Source: Anastatus disparis | Taxonomy: Eukaryota; Arthropoda; Insecta; Hymenoptera; Eupelmidae | Direction of reading: 5' to 3' | Assembly (NCBI GenBank): GCA_017163975.1 | Contig: JAFFSR010000242.1 | Coordinates: 1,141,001-1,205,000 of the forward strand | Length of the DNA: 64,000 nucleotides | Shown: positions 18,699 to 31,089 of the stretch, piece after piece | How the letters are laid out: the number at the start of each line of letters is the position of its first letter | Numbering within the stretch: the first letter of the stretch is position 1 | The notes under the pieces: generated by a model | Told to the model about the DNA's origin: nothing | Database searches by the model: none | What the model saw: the letters and a program-made list of their open reading frames with translations, nothing else | Program-made: the position numbers and the translations under genes

Positions 18699-20730
18699 AA
18701 ACTAAGCTATCTGTGTATATGAACAGAAATGAAGTGATATCAAACGTTACAGAAATACTTAGTCAAAAGTCACTTTAAAATATTGAAATGATTTTTTTTC
18801 TGGTTTGGCGTGAAAATACTCAAACCATTTTCGCAATATTGAAACACGAAAAAATATTTCTTGTTTGTAACGATATTATACTGATCTTAAAAAAATATTA
18901 ATTTTTATGTACTTATGAATACAAATATTAAATGTACACTGAAAAAAATTGGTGGCTTTAGGATATGCAAAACTGTTGAATATATTAGATTATTATTATG
19001 AAGATAGTTATTATAAATATCTTATGAAGTGTCTGTTCGCACAAAAATTGACCGTGTACCGATGTCTTTACGTAAATATTTATGTACCTCTAATGTTATC
19101 TATTGAATATAATATTATTTTCCGTACAAATACACCATTGATGTTTTAAGACAGTCATGATAATAAAACAAAGTTGATACGTTAATATTCGCGTGCGGCC
19201 ACTACTATCTTAATAATCTAAATTTCATATATATTCAAAAAATATTCTTACATTTCCAAATTTTTTTCAGTGTATTTAATATTTGGCATAGAGAAAGAAT
19301 ACGCTAAGAATATAATTTTTTATTTTATTATTGTTGGTGAAGATTAAATTTTGAAAAATATGTCAAGAATCTATCAAAATCATTGATTTTGAAATGACAT
19401 TATTTCTATTGTGTCTATTCATATATATATTTTTATATTGGAATTGTTACCTTTAAAAATAGCAATTGCTTGAAATTATGTTTTGTGAATAATTGATTTT
19501 TATTAAAAAATATTATTTTAATGATAATCAATTCAATTTAATTTCTAGAAATTGCTTGAATAAATATAAATTGTATAAAAAATACTTTAAATTATAAACG
19601 ATATCTTAAAATCAAATTATTAAAATATTAATTATAAAATATTGTATTTTAAAGTGACTGAGTGCTATATCGTAAAATGTTAACACTCGGACATTTAGAA
19701 TAGTGTACACTCTTTATTACTTTACAAGCAGATCAGTCTATTGAATGCATCACTTGTTCCTTTGACATAATGAAGATCGAATTGACTGCTTACTGTATAT
19801 TTTGAGTACCATGTACTCAGCTTTTTTCGATGATATGTATGACATTTGAATACTTTTGTATATATTTATGTATTCTTATAGTACAGCTAAAAATGAATTT
19901 AGTGATAACAAATTTAAAAAAACGATAGTTCATCATCGATGAATTTGTCTTATGTATACTTGCATTCTGAAGAATGTTAAAATGGCTTTAGAGTCAAGTA
20001 AAATTTTTAATATATATATCTGGTCAAATGTATGTAATAATATTTTATATTTTTTTTGGAAAGTGAAAAAATTTTTTAATTTTTTCTTGTTTAAAAAAAA
20101 ATAACCATTAAAATATGATTCAATAAAAAAAAATTGATACAAATTTTTTTTATTTTTTTTTTATTTATTATTTAAGTTTTTCACTTTGTATTATTGCATA
20201 CACAATTTCTAGTGTATTATTGAGTCACGTATTTTTCGGTACATTAAAGTAGTTTGTAATCTATAAAATAATTCAATGAATTTAAAAATATGTTTTTCAA
20301 TATATATTTAAATGATAAAGATTCATTTTATAAAAAAGATTATATTCCATAAAAATGTAATAGCACCATTTAAAAAAAAATTAATCACGTGAACTGTACA
20401 ATATATTATAAGTGCCATTAGTACATTGTAAATAAAATCTTTTTGTTTGAAACATCTAATGGTGGAATATATGAAAATTTAATTGTATCATTTCATACCC
20501 TGAATCATGTCAGTTCATTATTTTATAAATTATTTGAAATAAATAATATTCTATACAAAAATATATATTTATTTAAAATTTATATATTTTTAAAATATTT
20601 ATTTTTCAGGTAATTAATTTTATATCAGATTTTTATATCAATTATTTCAGCATTGAAGAAAAACTGCGCAAATGCACAACTATGGCATACATGAAATTAT
20701 ATTTTCATTTTTCGTAATAAAACCCAATCC
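18699..20730 (+). other. su(f) 3' UTR and 3' flank
   Basis: This is AT-rich non-coding sequence. Candidate poly(A) signals include AATAAA near 20431 (GTAAATAAAATC), near 20540 (GAAATAAATAAT) and near 20717 (CGTAATAAAACC). I cannot tell which is used. Numerous TGTA words are present, as is common in insect 3' UTRs. Confidence 0.5.
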
Positions 20731-20869
20731 TGATATAATAACATTTTACCAAAGAATTTTTTTTATTTTAGAATCTTATATTTCTTTTTACATCATATCA
20801 GTTAGTATTTTTGTCTTTTGTAAATGAAAAAAAAGCCAAAAGAGTTTCACCACCTTATATTTGAACATT

Positions 20870-21047
20870 TCCTCTTTTAAAAAAATGATGGATAAATTCT
20901 GTCATCACGATAAGATAGTTTTGATTGGTTAAAATAAAACAAGTGACGAAAATTTGAAATTCAGAATAAAATTTTGAAATTTCGATGAATTATGTCAACT
21001 AATAAACAAATAAAACAAGGCGCGCGCAGCGCGTTTAAAATTGCTAG
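20870..21047 (+). mobile_element. 178-bp non-autonomous Helitron, plus orientation
   Basis: The element runs TCCTCTTTTAAAAAAATGAT to the 3' hairpin GGCGCGCGCAGCGCG, TTTAAAATTG and CTAG (21044-21047), followed by T. It is the inverted partner of the copy at 17861-18038. The base before the 5' TC is T rather than the expected A. Confidence 0.8.
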
Positions 21048-23438
21048 TTTTATTTAAAAAATTGAATACTTTAGTTATTATATTGTTTAGTCATACAGTT
21101 ACTGACAAGTAACGTTATTAATTTATAAAAACATAAAATTGTTAATAATCATATCTTTAAATCATTCACAAGTCGAATATTCTTTATTTTACGACTTTCC
21201 CACAAAAAGGATCTTTAATACGCTATTTTGAAAAAAAAATTTTGAATTTCGACGCATATTTAGAAAATGTATATATGTAGACAGTCCATCCCTATGTTTC
21301 GCGTCAATGAATGTACCGACAAAGTTTTTATGAGCTCGTAAAATTGTAAGCCAAGAATATTTTGTCCTAATAACGCGTATTCATTAATCACATGCTCGAA
21401 AAAGTTGGAAAGAAGATATTTGAGTGTGAAAGCGATAATATTGAGCCTTTTTTTAACCCAAGATTCACAACTCTCTTACGGATATAAAAAAACATAAAAT
21501 TCTCTTCAAGTGATTATCTTCTAAGTACAACTTTTCCAGATGTTGATCATTCTTTTGATTTCTTATTTTATCCTTAAGTGTGCCATTGTGTTATAAAGAA
21601 AAAGCTTTTTTTTCATTTGATAAATCTTTTTTCTTTATTTATTTATTTAAAAAATAGATTTTTTCTTTTTTAAATATGGTTTTACTTAATATTTTATGAT
21701 GAACAATTCATTTTTGTATATTATTAACTTAAAAAGTTTTAAAAAAATGAAATCAAACAGATTTTACACACATTTAAATCCTTTAATGAGCATAAATTAT
21801 TGTAAAAAAATGTAAACAAAGATTATTTCAATATTTTAAAATTAGAATTTTATAACAATAATTAAATGTTATGTTTATGACCGTGGAGTCTTAGTTTAGT
21901 TTGTTTACTGATAGTGACAATAAATCCTAAAAAAAAGATGAAAAATTGTGTACTAAACCATCCAAAGTTGACAGTGGTAGATAACATTTTGAAGTGCAAT
22001 AATTTATATATTTCTGATGTTGATGCTTCAATTATGAGGATAAATCTGGAGAAACATCAACGTATTAAAAAAGAAGTCGATTTTGAAAACAAATGATACT
22101 TAGAAATGTGAAGGGATTTAATTTCAGGATATGATTAATGCCAGAACGTTGTTTATAAAAAAATTGAAAATCGTCTTGAAGATAAATGAAATTTCGTTTA
22201 CAAGAAAAATGATATTTTGTTCCGAGGGGCTAACAACTCTTGAAATCATTGAAGCACCCAAATTTTGAATCGATTTCAATCTGTTATGAGATCAGTGTAT
22301 TCAAAACGGAATCTTGAAATCGTAATATTTTGCAAAATTTGAAGAAAATATAAAAGATGTTGGAGTTCTTTGTTCATGGTATACGTTATAATACAAAATA
22401 GCGCTATTTTGACGTCGGCACCCATGGGTATATCAGTATCAAAAATTATATAACTACAATTTCACCTCCAATTGAAGAGAATAAAAGTTTAATTTTAAGC
22501 TTAAATGTAATCAATAAAATAAAAAAGTATTTCTAACTTAAGATTGTAATTATTTTTCTATTATAAAAGTACGTCTTTCTACAAGCATTATTGTTTTGTT
22601 TTTCAGATAATAGAAAAATTTTTAAAAAACTCTTATTTATCTCTTATGTTAATTTAATTAACATTGAATTATGACGTTATAAATAATATAATCAGAAATG
22701 TTTTAGTTTTTAATGATTTTGAGCTTGGAAAAATCTTTGCAGTGTGAAAAAACATGAATTTTGTGAAAATATATTTTTTATTATATAAATCCTGTAATTA
22801 AATTGACATTTTTTATACGATTTTCTTACTTTTGATTGGATAACGACTTTATGTCTAATATTACCGCAACTGCAGTTCAAAAAACCAATAGAATCAAAGA
22901 TCGTAACAGGATACTCTTTTAAAGTGTTGTTTTTTATGTTAAAAAAAGTAAGTATGAAATAATATAAATTATTTCAATTGTTTTCTAATTTTCAAAATGT
23001 ACTTATAATGTATACTTGAATTTGTAGTAATTAATTGTAGATTTAAATTTTAACTCTTAGGTTTGAATCCCTTAAATAAATAATTGTGTTTCAGCTTAAA
23101 ATATGTTTTTGAAATTTATCAAATAAAAATTTAATGCTGATTTGCATAAAAATTAATACATTTTATCTTAATTATATTGTAGGTTTACATGGTCTTTAAA
23201 GCAAAAATGATAAAAAATTTACATTGCAGCACAATGAAATTTGCATTCAATCTCGAATGATCCATGAAAAAAATTACATAATAATGACTCAATTTCATGT
23301 TAATGAACATTAATTTTCATGCATATCAACTTTAACATCACTTTAATAGTCGAAACACATTAAATTTAATGCAACTAAAAACTAAAAAAACTAAAATATA
23401 GCACTACTCTCACGCCTGAACTGCGTATACTTTATATC
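21048..23438. other. Gene-poor AT-rich stretch with one weak open frame
   Basis: The only candidate is a 60-codon frame at 21914-22096 (MTINPKKKMKNCVLNHPKLT, then ISDVDASIMRINLEKHQRIK). It has fairly balanced codon content and is followed by further broken open pieces to about 22440. It may be a decayed gene or a processed remnant, but I do not recognise it and assign no function. Elsewhere nothing is visible. Confidence 0.35.
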
Positions 23439-23821
23439 AATATTAAGGTAGGTTTTTTTTTTTTTTTTTTTTTTAAAAGATTAATATATAAAGGATATTG
23501 TTATCCTCTATATTAACCTTTTTCTATGGGATGTCGAGGGCCAGCCGGACCGTTTAACACATTACACAGGCTAGACGTCAGACACCGCCATACCGAAAAC
23601 TTTGACTACCGATGGATGGTCAGCCACTTTTTGTGACCAACAATCAACCGATACTCAATGAGGTCAGATTTCTTAAGAGTCGCGATATGGGTAGTACATA
23701 CACTAATTTTCTTTCGAAAAAAAGTCAGAGGTGCCTGGCCAGGATTCGAACCCATGCCCACCGCGTTGAAGGCAAGAGCTCTATCCGTTACGCCACCGCG
23801 CTCCTATAATATTAAGGTAGG
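23439..23821 (-). mobile_element. tRNA-derived SINE with perfect target-site duplication
   Basis: The element proper is 23453-23807 on the minus strand. Its head looks like a tRNA. The A box TGGCGTAACGG lies at 23785-23795 (complement) and the B box GGTTCGAATCC at 23742-23752, spaced as in RNA polymerase III type 2 promoters. The body is unrelated to tRNA and ends in a 22-nt A tail (T run 23453-23474). The 14-bp duplication AATATTAAGGTAGG flanks it at 23439-23452 and 23808-23821, which indicates recent LINE-mediated insertion. It is not a functional tRNA gene, because no proper acceptor stem closes. Confidence 0.9.
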
Positions 23822-24500
23822 TAGTATTGATATTTGTAAAAGCATCCATTCTTACACTGGTATTAATACTTGATAGTAACACTTATACGGATACCAATAC
23901 TTGGATTAACACGAAAACATCAAGAAATTATTTCAACCAAATTATCCAAATTAAACTGATACCAATACTTGGGTAGATATCAATACTTGATGAGGTGCCG
24001 AAACTTGTAAAAGTATCTATACTAGAATGTTACTTAAAGTTTAAAAAGATACCATAATTACTTGGACAGGTATCAATAACAACAACAATTATTATTTGGT
24101 TAAGACGTTTTTATACATTGACAAAAACTTAAAAATTGATGTGAAACGTATACTTAAAAATTTCTAATAGCCCAATGACATAAATTTAACCAATAATTTA
24201 ATAATTCAAATAACATATTAATATGTGTCAACATAAGTACGCTTTTTATTATGTATTAATTAATTATGCATAGACTATGCATATGGTATAAAAAATCAAA
24301 TACATCTATACAAATTGTGTATAAATTGCGCGTGTCTATTCTATGCACATGTTGTCTATAACTATCCATGCATAATCTATCAAAAATTTTTTTTATATAG
24401 TTTACTAAATATTATAAAGTGCGTACGTATCCAAGTATAATATCGATTTAAATAAGAGCACCGCCCAAGTATCGGCACCTACCAAAGCATTGATATTTAT
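23822..24500. repeat. Scattered short repeats of the ACCAATACTTG type
   Basis: TACCAATACTTGG-like words occur near 23900, 23962 and 23979, with relatives near 23866 and 24060. The reverse forms AAGTAT and GGCACCTACCAA appear at about 24430-24480, with GAGGTGCCGAAACTTG near 23993 facing CCAAGTATCGGCACCT near 24468. The region looks like an old short-period repeat with an inverted end and has no coding content. Confidence 0.4.
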
Positions 24501-27187
24501 TTTAGTTTTCAGTCAACATCTTTCCGATAAAACGTCCCTTCGTTTAAATGTCTTAAAAACATATAAACTAATCTAATTGAAATAAAATATTTCTAATATG
24601 AATGAGAAATTTATTGATCTAACTGGTACATTTTATTATTTATCGAGCAAACATTTCGGAAGCATTGCAGGTTGCTCTTTCTAGGATTAAATATGCACAC
24701 ATAAGGATGAAAATTCGGAAAATTTGTCCTCAATTCGTATCTCACATTATATGAAATTAGACACATTCAATATGGAAAATTCATACAAGCAGACAGCTAT
24801 CGGAGAAGATTTTGATGCTCTGAGATCTAAGAATACCATGCCTAATATCTGTGCCTTACAGATTCATATTATTAAATATCTATTGACAATTTTTTAATGT
24901 ATATTATGTATTTAGGGAGGAAAAAAAATGTCAGAAATCATATATGTTAATTATAACGATTAGCATGGGTGATAAACATACGATTTGAGGCATTCTTTAA
25001 TTATTATTAGCTGGGAGGGAATAAACTATCCTCTTTACGCATAGTATCTAAAAAGGTATATATACTTTTACATTCTTTTAGGATGGATTATATTTAATTT
25101 TAAATAATCTTTAGTTTTAATTTTATTATAATTTTTCTTAATTTCATATTTTATTCATAGAAAATCATTATATTATAGAACTGATCATTTTTAGAACGCT
25201 TATACTCTAAAAAGAAAGAAAATGTTTATCAAATAATCGATTTCATCAATAATTTAAGGCTTTAGATATTTGAATATTCAATTTATAATATTAATTACAA
25301 ATGTTAAAATTAATTGATTTACGACACAAATATAAAAGTATTTAATAATGAATTTAAAGGTAATTTTCTATACGGTTGTAAACAAAATTAAATTTGAATT
25401 GAATATCATTTAATGTTTATAAGTGAAATTATAATTTAAAAATATTAGAATAAAATTAATTAAAAATACATCAATTCATAATTGATTCGATCTTATGATA
25501 TGTGGGAACGCCTTAATAAAACTCAATAATTTCATTACTTTCTTATTGTATAAGTTTACGAGTTTTCAAGCTATAATTTTGATTTTATATTTATTTCAGA
25601 TTTAAATTGAATTTATGAGTTTATTTTAATTCTGGAATTGAATTTAGATCCTACTTTATATTTGTATAATAACGTAAAGTTTTATTGATTTTATAAGAAT
25701 ATTAAAGTTATTAATTTAATGATTACATTGATTCGCATACAAAATGTATTTTATCAAAAGAATTTGTTTTATTTATTATTAATTCAATTTAAAAGCAAAA
25801 AGAGTTGTAAGAATTTTATTCTTTTAATTTTTCTTTTACCTTTTTTATTCATTATCTAATTTTGTCGAACTTTTTCACAAGCATAGATTTATTTTTAATA
25901 TAATAATTAATAGGAATAATCCCACTATTATAATTGAACTTTCCATCATTATGCGGAGATATTGGTAATATACACCCAAAATATATATGCTGATAACATA
26001 ATAAAATCTTTTTCTACATTTATTAAAAATAAATAATGATTAAAATTTTTAAATGTAAAGAAAATTAAAACAATATTTATCATCTATACTTTATTATTAT
26101 AGTTTATAATTAATAAATTATCAACTGTAATAATAAAGTATGGATAATAAATCTAGCTTCAGATCCAAAATTATACAACTCGACTTTTATATTACTCTTA
26201 TTACAATATGTAGAAATAATATGAAATGTTTGTACATATAATTATTTAGAATTCCTTTGTATTGATTTTCTCTCGATTAGTATTGTGAAATATAATTTGA
26301 AATTAAGTTTTATTACTGTTATGACAAGTAGAAATTAATAATTTATATTTTTTATATAAAAAAATTAATTTCATCAGCTTACTAAAATTTATTTCTTGTG
26401 AAGTTTAATGCATAAAAATATTTATTATTACTAAACAAAACTTCTAGCTGGAAAATTCAATAATTTCAATTGAATAATCTTTTTTATCAAATGATTATTT
26501 ACATCTATAAGATTAATTAATTTTTAATCATTTCCAGTAAATTGAAGATTGTACTTGAGGTTTCATTTATTCGTTGTATGAAAATAATTTTTTTTCTAAA
26601 CTGTTATATTCTACACTATAGAAAAATTTAGATCATTTTAATGAATTACTATTAAACTCTTAATTTGACAGTATATTGTTAATTTAGACATATTTGTTTA
26701 TTTGATGGTATATTGTACCAATGAAAAAAATTTGCACGGCACAATACAAAATATACTAAAAATCTATGAAAAGCAATATTTTTAATTGTTTTAAATTAAA
26801 AACAGTGGTAGTTAAAATTCCAGGAATATTTTGCATAAATGACCAAAAAGCCAAAAATGTTTAAATATGCATCTACACGCACACACACATGCACACAATC
26901 TATTAAATCAAATATGACTAATAACAGCTCAATATCTAAAAAATACTACTAAAAAATTTACAGCTCTATAAAATGGTTTATTACATTAGAAAATTTTTAG
27001 TAATATCACAAAAACAATTATGAAAATTTAAAAATTGAATGTTAACTTTTATTGAAAAAATCTGATATAAAAATGTAAATTATTATCGAAATTTTTATAC
27101 GGAGATTACAATTAAAAATAAAATATGCTGATAAACAAGGCAAATATTTTCGAATATTAGTATTTTATAACAAAAATAAATGCACTA
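24501..27187. other. AT-rich intergenic stretch
   Basis: I see no genes. A slightly more complex patch at about 24640-24850 (AGCATTGCAGGTTGCTC, GCAGACAGCTATCGGAG) is not recognisable. A hairpin at 26076 is listed separately, and a short CA run lies near 26876-26900. Confidence 0.6.
26076..26151. ncRNA. 76-nt hairpin, possible small-RNA precursor
   Basis: The left arm TTTATCATCTATACTTTATT plus ATTATAGTT pairs with AACTGTAATAATAAAGTATG plus GATAATAAA. That gives 29-nt arms with about three mismatches around an 18-nt AT loop. The size and shape suit a pre-miRNA or a tiny MITE. The stem is AT-rich, so folding energy is modest. Confidence 0.3.
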
Positions 27188-27189
27188 TA

Positions 27190-28001
27190 GGGTAAGGCGG
27201 GGCAGTAGCGGCACCCTAACTTTGATTAACGATTTCTAATAATTATTAGAACTATTTAATAATCTAAGCAATGGAAAACATAGCTAAACTCATTAGAAAT
27301 AATACTTTATTTAAAAATTTTTTTTAAGTATATCTTATCGTAATAATCCAAATAAAAGTAAAACTCCCACTACGAGTGGTACCTCGGGAAATACACACCA
27401 ATTCATGTAACAGTGTCTAAATCGGGATATTTGACATAAATTGCTTTTTTGTTTAAGCAACAAAGAAACAATAAAAATAAATCGTTTTTTTAGTTTAACC
27501 GAAACACATTTATTTTGTTTTTTTGTTTTATATTCAACCATTCATTGTTAGCACCTTTTTAATATTTTCCTTTTTTCCAGAACACACTGTACCTATATCG
27601 ATGAGTAATTAATTAATTTATATTAAAACAGAAACTAACAACGCTTCAAATCATTTTTTACTTTTTGAGTTAAAAGTTATTGTTTTTCACCTTCCTTCAG
27701 TATCCCATATTTAATTTTTTATATTTAACATTTATAAATAAAAAAACAGGGTTTACCTATCAATGTTTTTATAAAAATTTTTTTTACTTTGGTTGAATTA
27801 GCCAACTTTTTTTCTGACCCAAATTTTTAATCAGCTAAATTAAATTAATAACAAAGTTTTTGATAATCCTAAGTCAAGAGAAAAGTACTAAAACCCATTT
27901 TAATTAAAATTTCATTCATATTGAGTTTTTAAAATGCACTAAAACTTAAATTTAAGGGGTGCCAAATTTACCTGCCCTGCTCGTTATGCCCCGCCTTACC
28001 C
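27190..28001. mobile_element. 812-bp TIR element flanked by TA (TIR GGGTAAGGCGGGGCA)
   Basis: The left end GGGTAAGGCGGGGCAGTAGC and the complement of the right end GGGTAAGGCGGGGCATAACG share 15 bp exactly. TA lies at 27188-27189 and 28002-28003. A GGCACCC word follows at each end with different spacing. The interior is AT-rich with no transposase, so this is a non-autonomous element, probably mobilised by a TA-targeting (Tc1/mariner/pogo type) transposase. Confidence 0.8.
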
Positions 28002-28003
28002 TA

Positions 28004-31000
28004 CACACGTGAATTGGTACTATATTATTATTATGTAAAAGAAGAACAATAATAATCCTATAAGCATTTCCTTAAAAAAAAATCCTATTCCTCTAAAATA
28101 TTTTTGAAAGCTATTTATTTCTACCATAATGAAGTATTCTCAAAACTGTTAAGCGACAGTAATAAACTTTCAAAATATTGACAAATTTTTAATTTACAGG
28201 TAAATATTTTTGAAGTATGGTCAAATCGACAGGAATTTTCAACATTTCATAGCATAAAAATAATTAAATATTACAAATTTTCAATGCGATTCATTATTTG
28301 TTTACAAAATATATTTAATATTAATTTAAACCCCTCAAAAATAAAAAAATATTTTAAAATACTAATTTATAAAGAGGCGGCGCGATAACTGTCCTTGTCG
28401 TATTCACATTTTCGTTCTAATTGTTCAACGAAATATTTTTATACAAAAATAAGAGTTGTCATATATTTAAGAACGAGAAAAAAATTCTATATTATGAAAA
28501 AAAACATTTCCATTAGTTTTTTCAGTATAGAATGAATAGAAAAAGCAATTGAACTTAACTTCAATTTTTCTCCTTTCATGCTAAACTCAAGATAAAGAAA
28601 ATTTTTTATTTTTTCAAAGAATAGAATCGTTTGCTCATTTTTAAATCTAGGGGGAAGGGACGACTCTACTTTTATGTAAAAATATTCAGTTTATTAATTA
28701 AAACAAAAATTGTGATTAGATTTATTTATTTATTTATTTTTCATATAAATTAATTCATTAATTTTGACATTCTGAATTTATTCAAAACAGGTATCTTCAA
28801 TTCGTAAAATATAACTAATCAATAATCAATTTTATTTCACTGTGAAATTATTTGAAGAAAAATCATTTTAAATACATGAGATTCCGCTGAGATCTATGGT
28901 TAATGATCAAAATGTTAACGATCAGAGAAAAAATTATAGCTTAAAAAAATTTTTATTTTATAACGCTATCATTTTTACGACAGTTATATCTATTAAAAAT
29001 CGCTTGTTATCAAGTTGTCTACAAAAATCAATTTTTCTGGTTTTATTCAAAATTGCAACCATTTAGATATTTTTTACAGAAAGTTCACCACATTTTAGAA
29101 CGACCTTTAACCATTTACATCGTGTACATCCATCATCATGAGGATTAGAAAATCTCATAAGTTTTTACAGATTTTAAAATGTTTAAAATATTGTGATCCA
29201 AAAATTTTATTTTTTTGTGAACAATTTTAAATAAATGAATATCTTATATATTAATAATTAAAGCGTTTATAATGTGTATAACAGATTTTTTTTTTAACTT
29301 ACGAGGAGTGTTAAGGTATATCATCACAAAAATTTCGATTTTTTAAAGAAATTTTATTTTTTATATAAAATTATCAAGAAAATTTCAGCTTTTCAATCAA
29401 GTACTGGATTTTTTTTTAATTTTGAACTATTTTATTCGAGTTTTAAAGATTTTTTCAAAAAAAATTTTTATTACAAACAAAAACTATTTAAAAAGTCTTA
29501 AAATGCTTGTAAAAATAAAAAAATGTTAAACAATTGAAGTTGTTTAAATGTTAGATTAGTTAAAATAAAAACTGTTTCATTGAAATAATAATTTGTTGTT
29601 TAATTCATTAAAAATTTTTTTATTACAAATTTTGTAACAATAATAATATTGATCGATCTTTTATTGTTGTTTAATTCTATAAAGTGCTATTACATTAATC
29701 AATTTAAGAAAATCCATTGTAAAACATGTGTTCTATTAGTACCTTTATTCAATTATTCTATCAAGCTAGTGATACCATCTTGTGGTAAGAATTTTATTCA
29801 TCTTCCTCAAATTATTCTGATTGTTACAATATAAAAGTTAAATGTTTGATATTTAAAATTTTAAAACAATAATTTTAGAGTATAATATATTTTTAATTGC
29901 TTTAGATTATGTAAAAAATAACTTTATGATCTAAAAATAAAACACCACGTGCCTATATGTTACACTACCACCTGCTCAGAATATTTTACATTTATATTGG
30001 ATAAATATGTATATTTTCAAAAGTTTTTGATATGTATCGAGAGAATTTTCGAACTAATTGAGCTTTTTCAATTTTTTTTTTCAATTCAAACATTTTAATT
30101 TCTATATTAATCATATGAAGTCTTCAACCGAAATTCTTCATTATGAAAAAATTGAACGTTTGACTGAAATAACGCAACGGTTTTTTTATGGTTTTATGTA
30201 AGAAAAAAATATCCCAAAATTGGAAGGAAATCCCGAGATTCAAATACAATGTGTAGGTTGTTTTACAAATGCTTTGTAAATCATATAATATCAAGAAGGA
30301 TGATCTTAAAAACATTAATCAGTTGACACACTATTTCCTATAAATTCAATTTAATACCTTGAATAATTTTTAATAAATATTAATTTTTGTGTATTTCGTG
30401 TAAATTACTTAAATTTAAATATCATGAATGTAAAAGATTTGGGATTTCAAAGAATAATTAGATATCTTTGGTCTTACTACACATTTCAATAATATATTTC
30501 TCAAATATTAATAATTTTAAAATTTTGTGTTTCGATCGTTTTCTTTTTGACTTATTAAAATTAGTCATTAAATTCAAAGTGTCGTGTCCAAGGCCATATT
30601 TAAATATACATAAATTAAAGAAATTGAAAAAAAATTTTATAAACAGGAAATGTAATCTTATAAAACAATACAAATTGTTACTTTTTTTAAAATAATATTT
30701 AATTAGTTATATTTAATAGTACAGTATAGAACTTTTAGGCATAACATTATAATTGAAAATACACCAGACATTTATAAACTTTATCAATGTTTAAATAAAT
30801 TTAAAATAAAAATTTTTAATTTCATGCAATTTGCTAATAATAAATAATCATATTAGTTTAGACATTTTATCTGAAGCGATTCATGTTAAAAATTTAAAAA
30901 TAATTTAATCAATAAGTTGTATTTATAAAATATTCAACATCAGCATCAGTTTCATGCTTTACCGATCGTTCATGCTAAATTAATATTTCAGCATTGCAGA

Positions 31001-31089
31001 AATAAAATTTTTTATTGTACTGCTGTAAGTATAAAAAATGAATAAGTGAAGAAAACTAAAATGGATTCATAACGGTCAGAATTTCAAAA
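28004..31089. other. AT-rich intergenic stretch
   Basis: Apart from the decayed palindrome relative at about 28371-28670, this is AT-rich filler with homopolymer runs. No coding exon is visible. Confidence 0.55.
28371..28670. repeat. Decayed relative of the intron-6 palindrome
   Basis: AAGAGGCGGCGCGATAACTG then TCCTTGTCGTATTCACATTT and TCGTT resembles the left arm at 11381-11425. AATAGAATCGTTTGCTC at about 28619 is identical to 11639-11655. The interior no longer forms a good palindrome, so this is an old copy. Confidence 0.5.

Noticed and set aside
17861..21047. A single 3.2-kb TIR transposon that has captured the last su(f) exon
   Set aside because: The inverted ends have Helitron structure (TC start, hairpin plus CTAG) and are each complete 178-bp units. 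Two independent insertions explain them better.
23731..23807. A tRNA gene on the minus strand
   Set aside because: The A and B boxes are good, but the acceptor stem does not close, the sequence continues into a SINE body with an A tail, and target duplications flank the whole unit.
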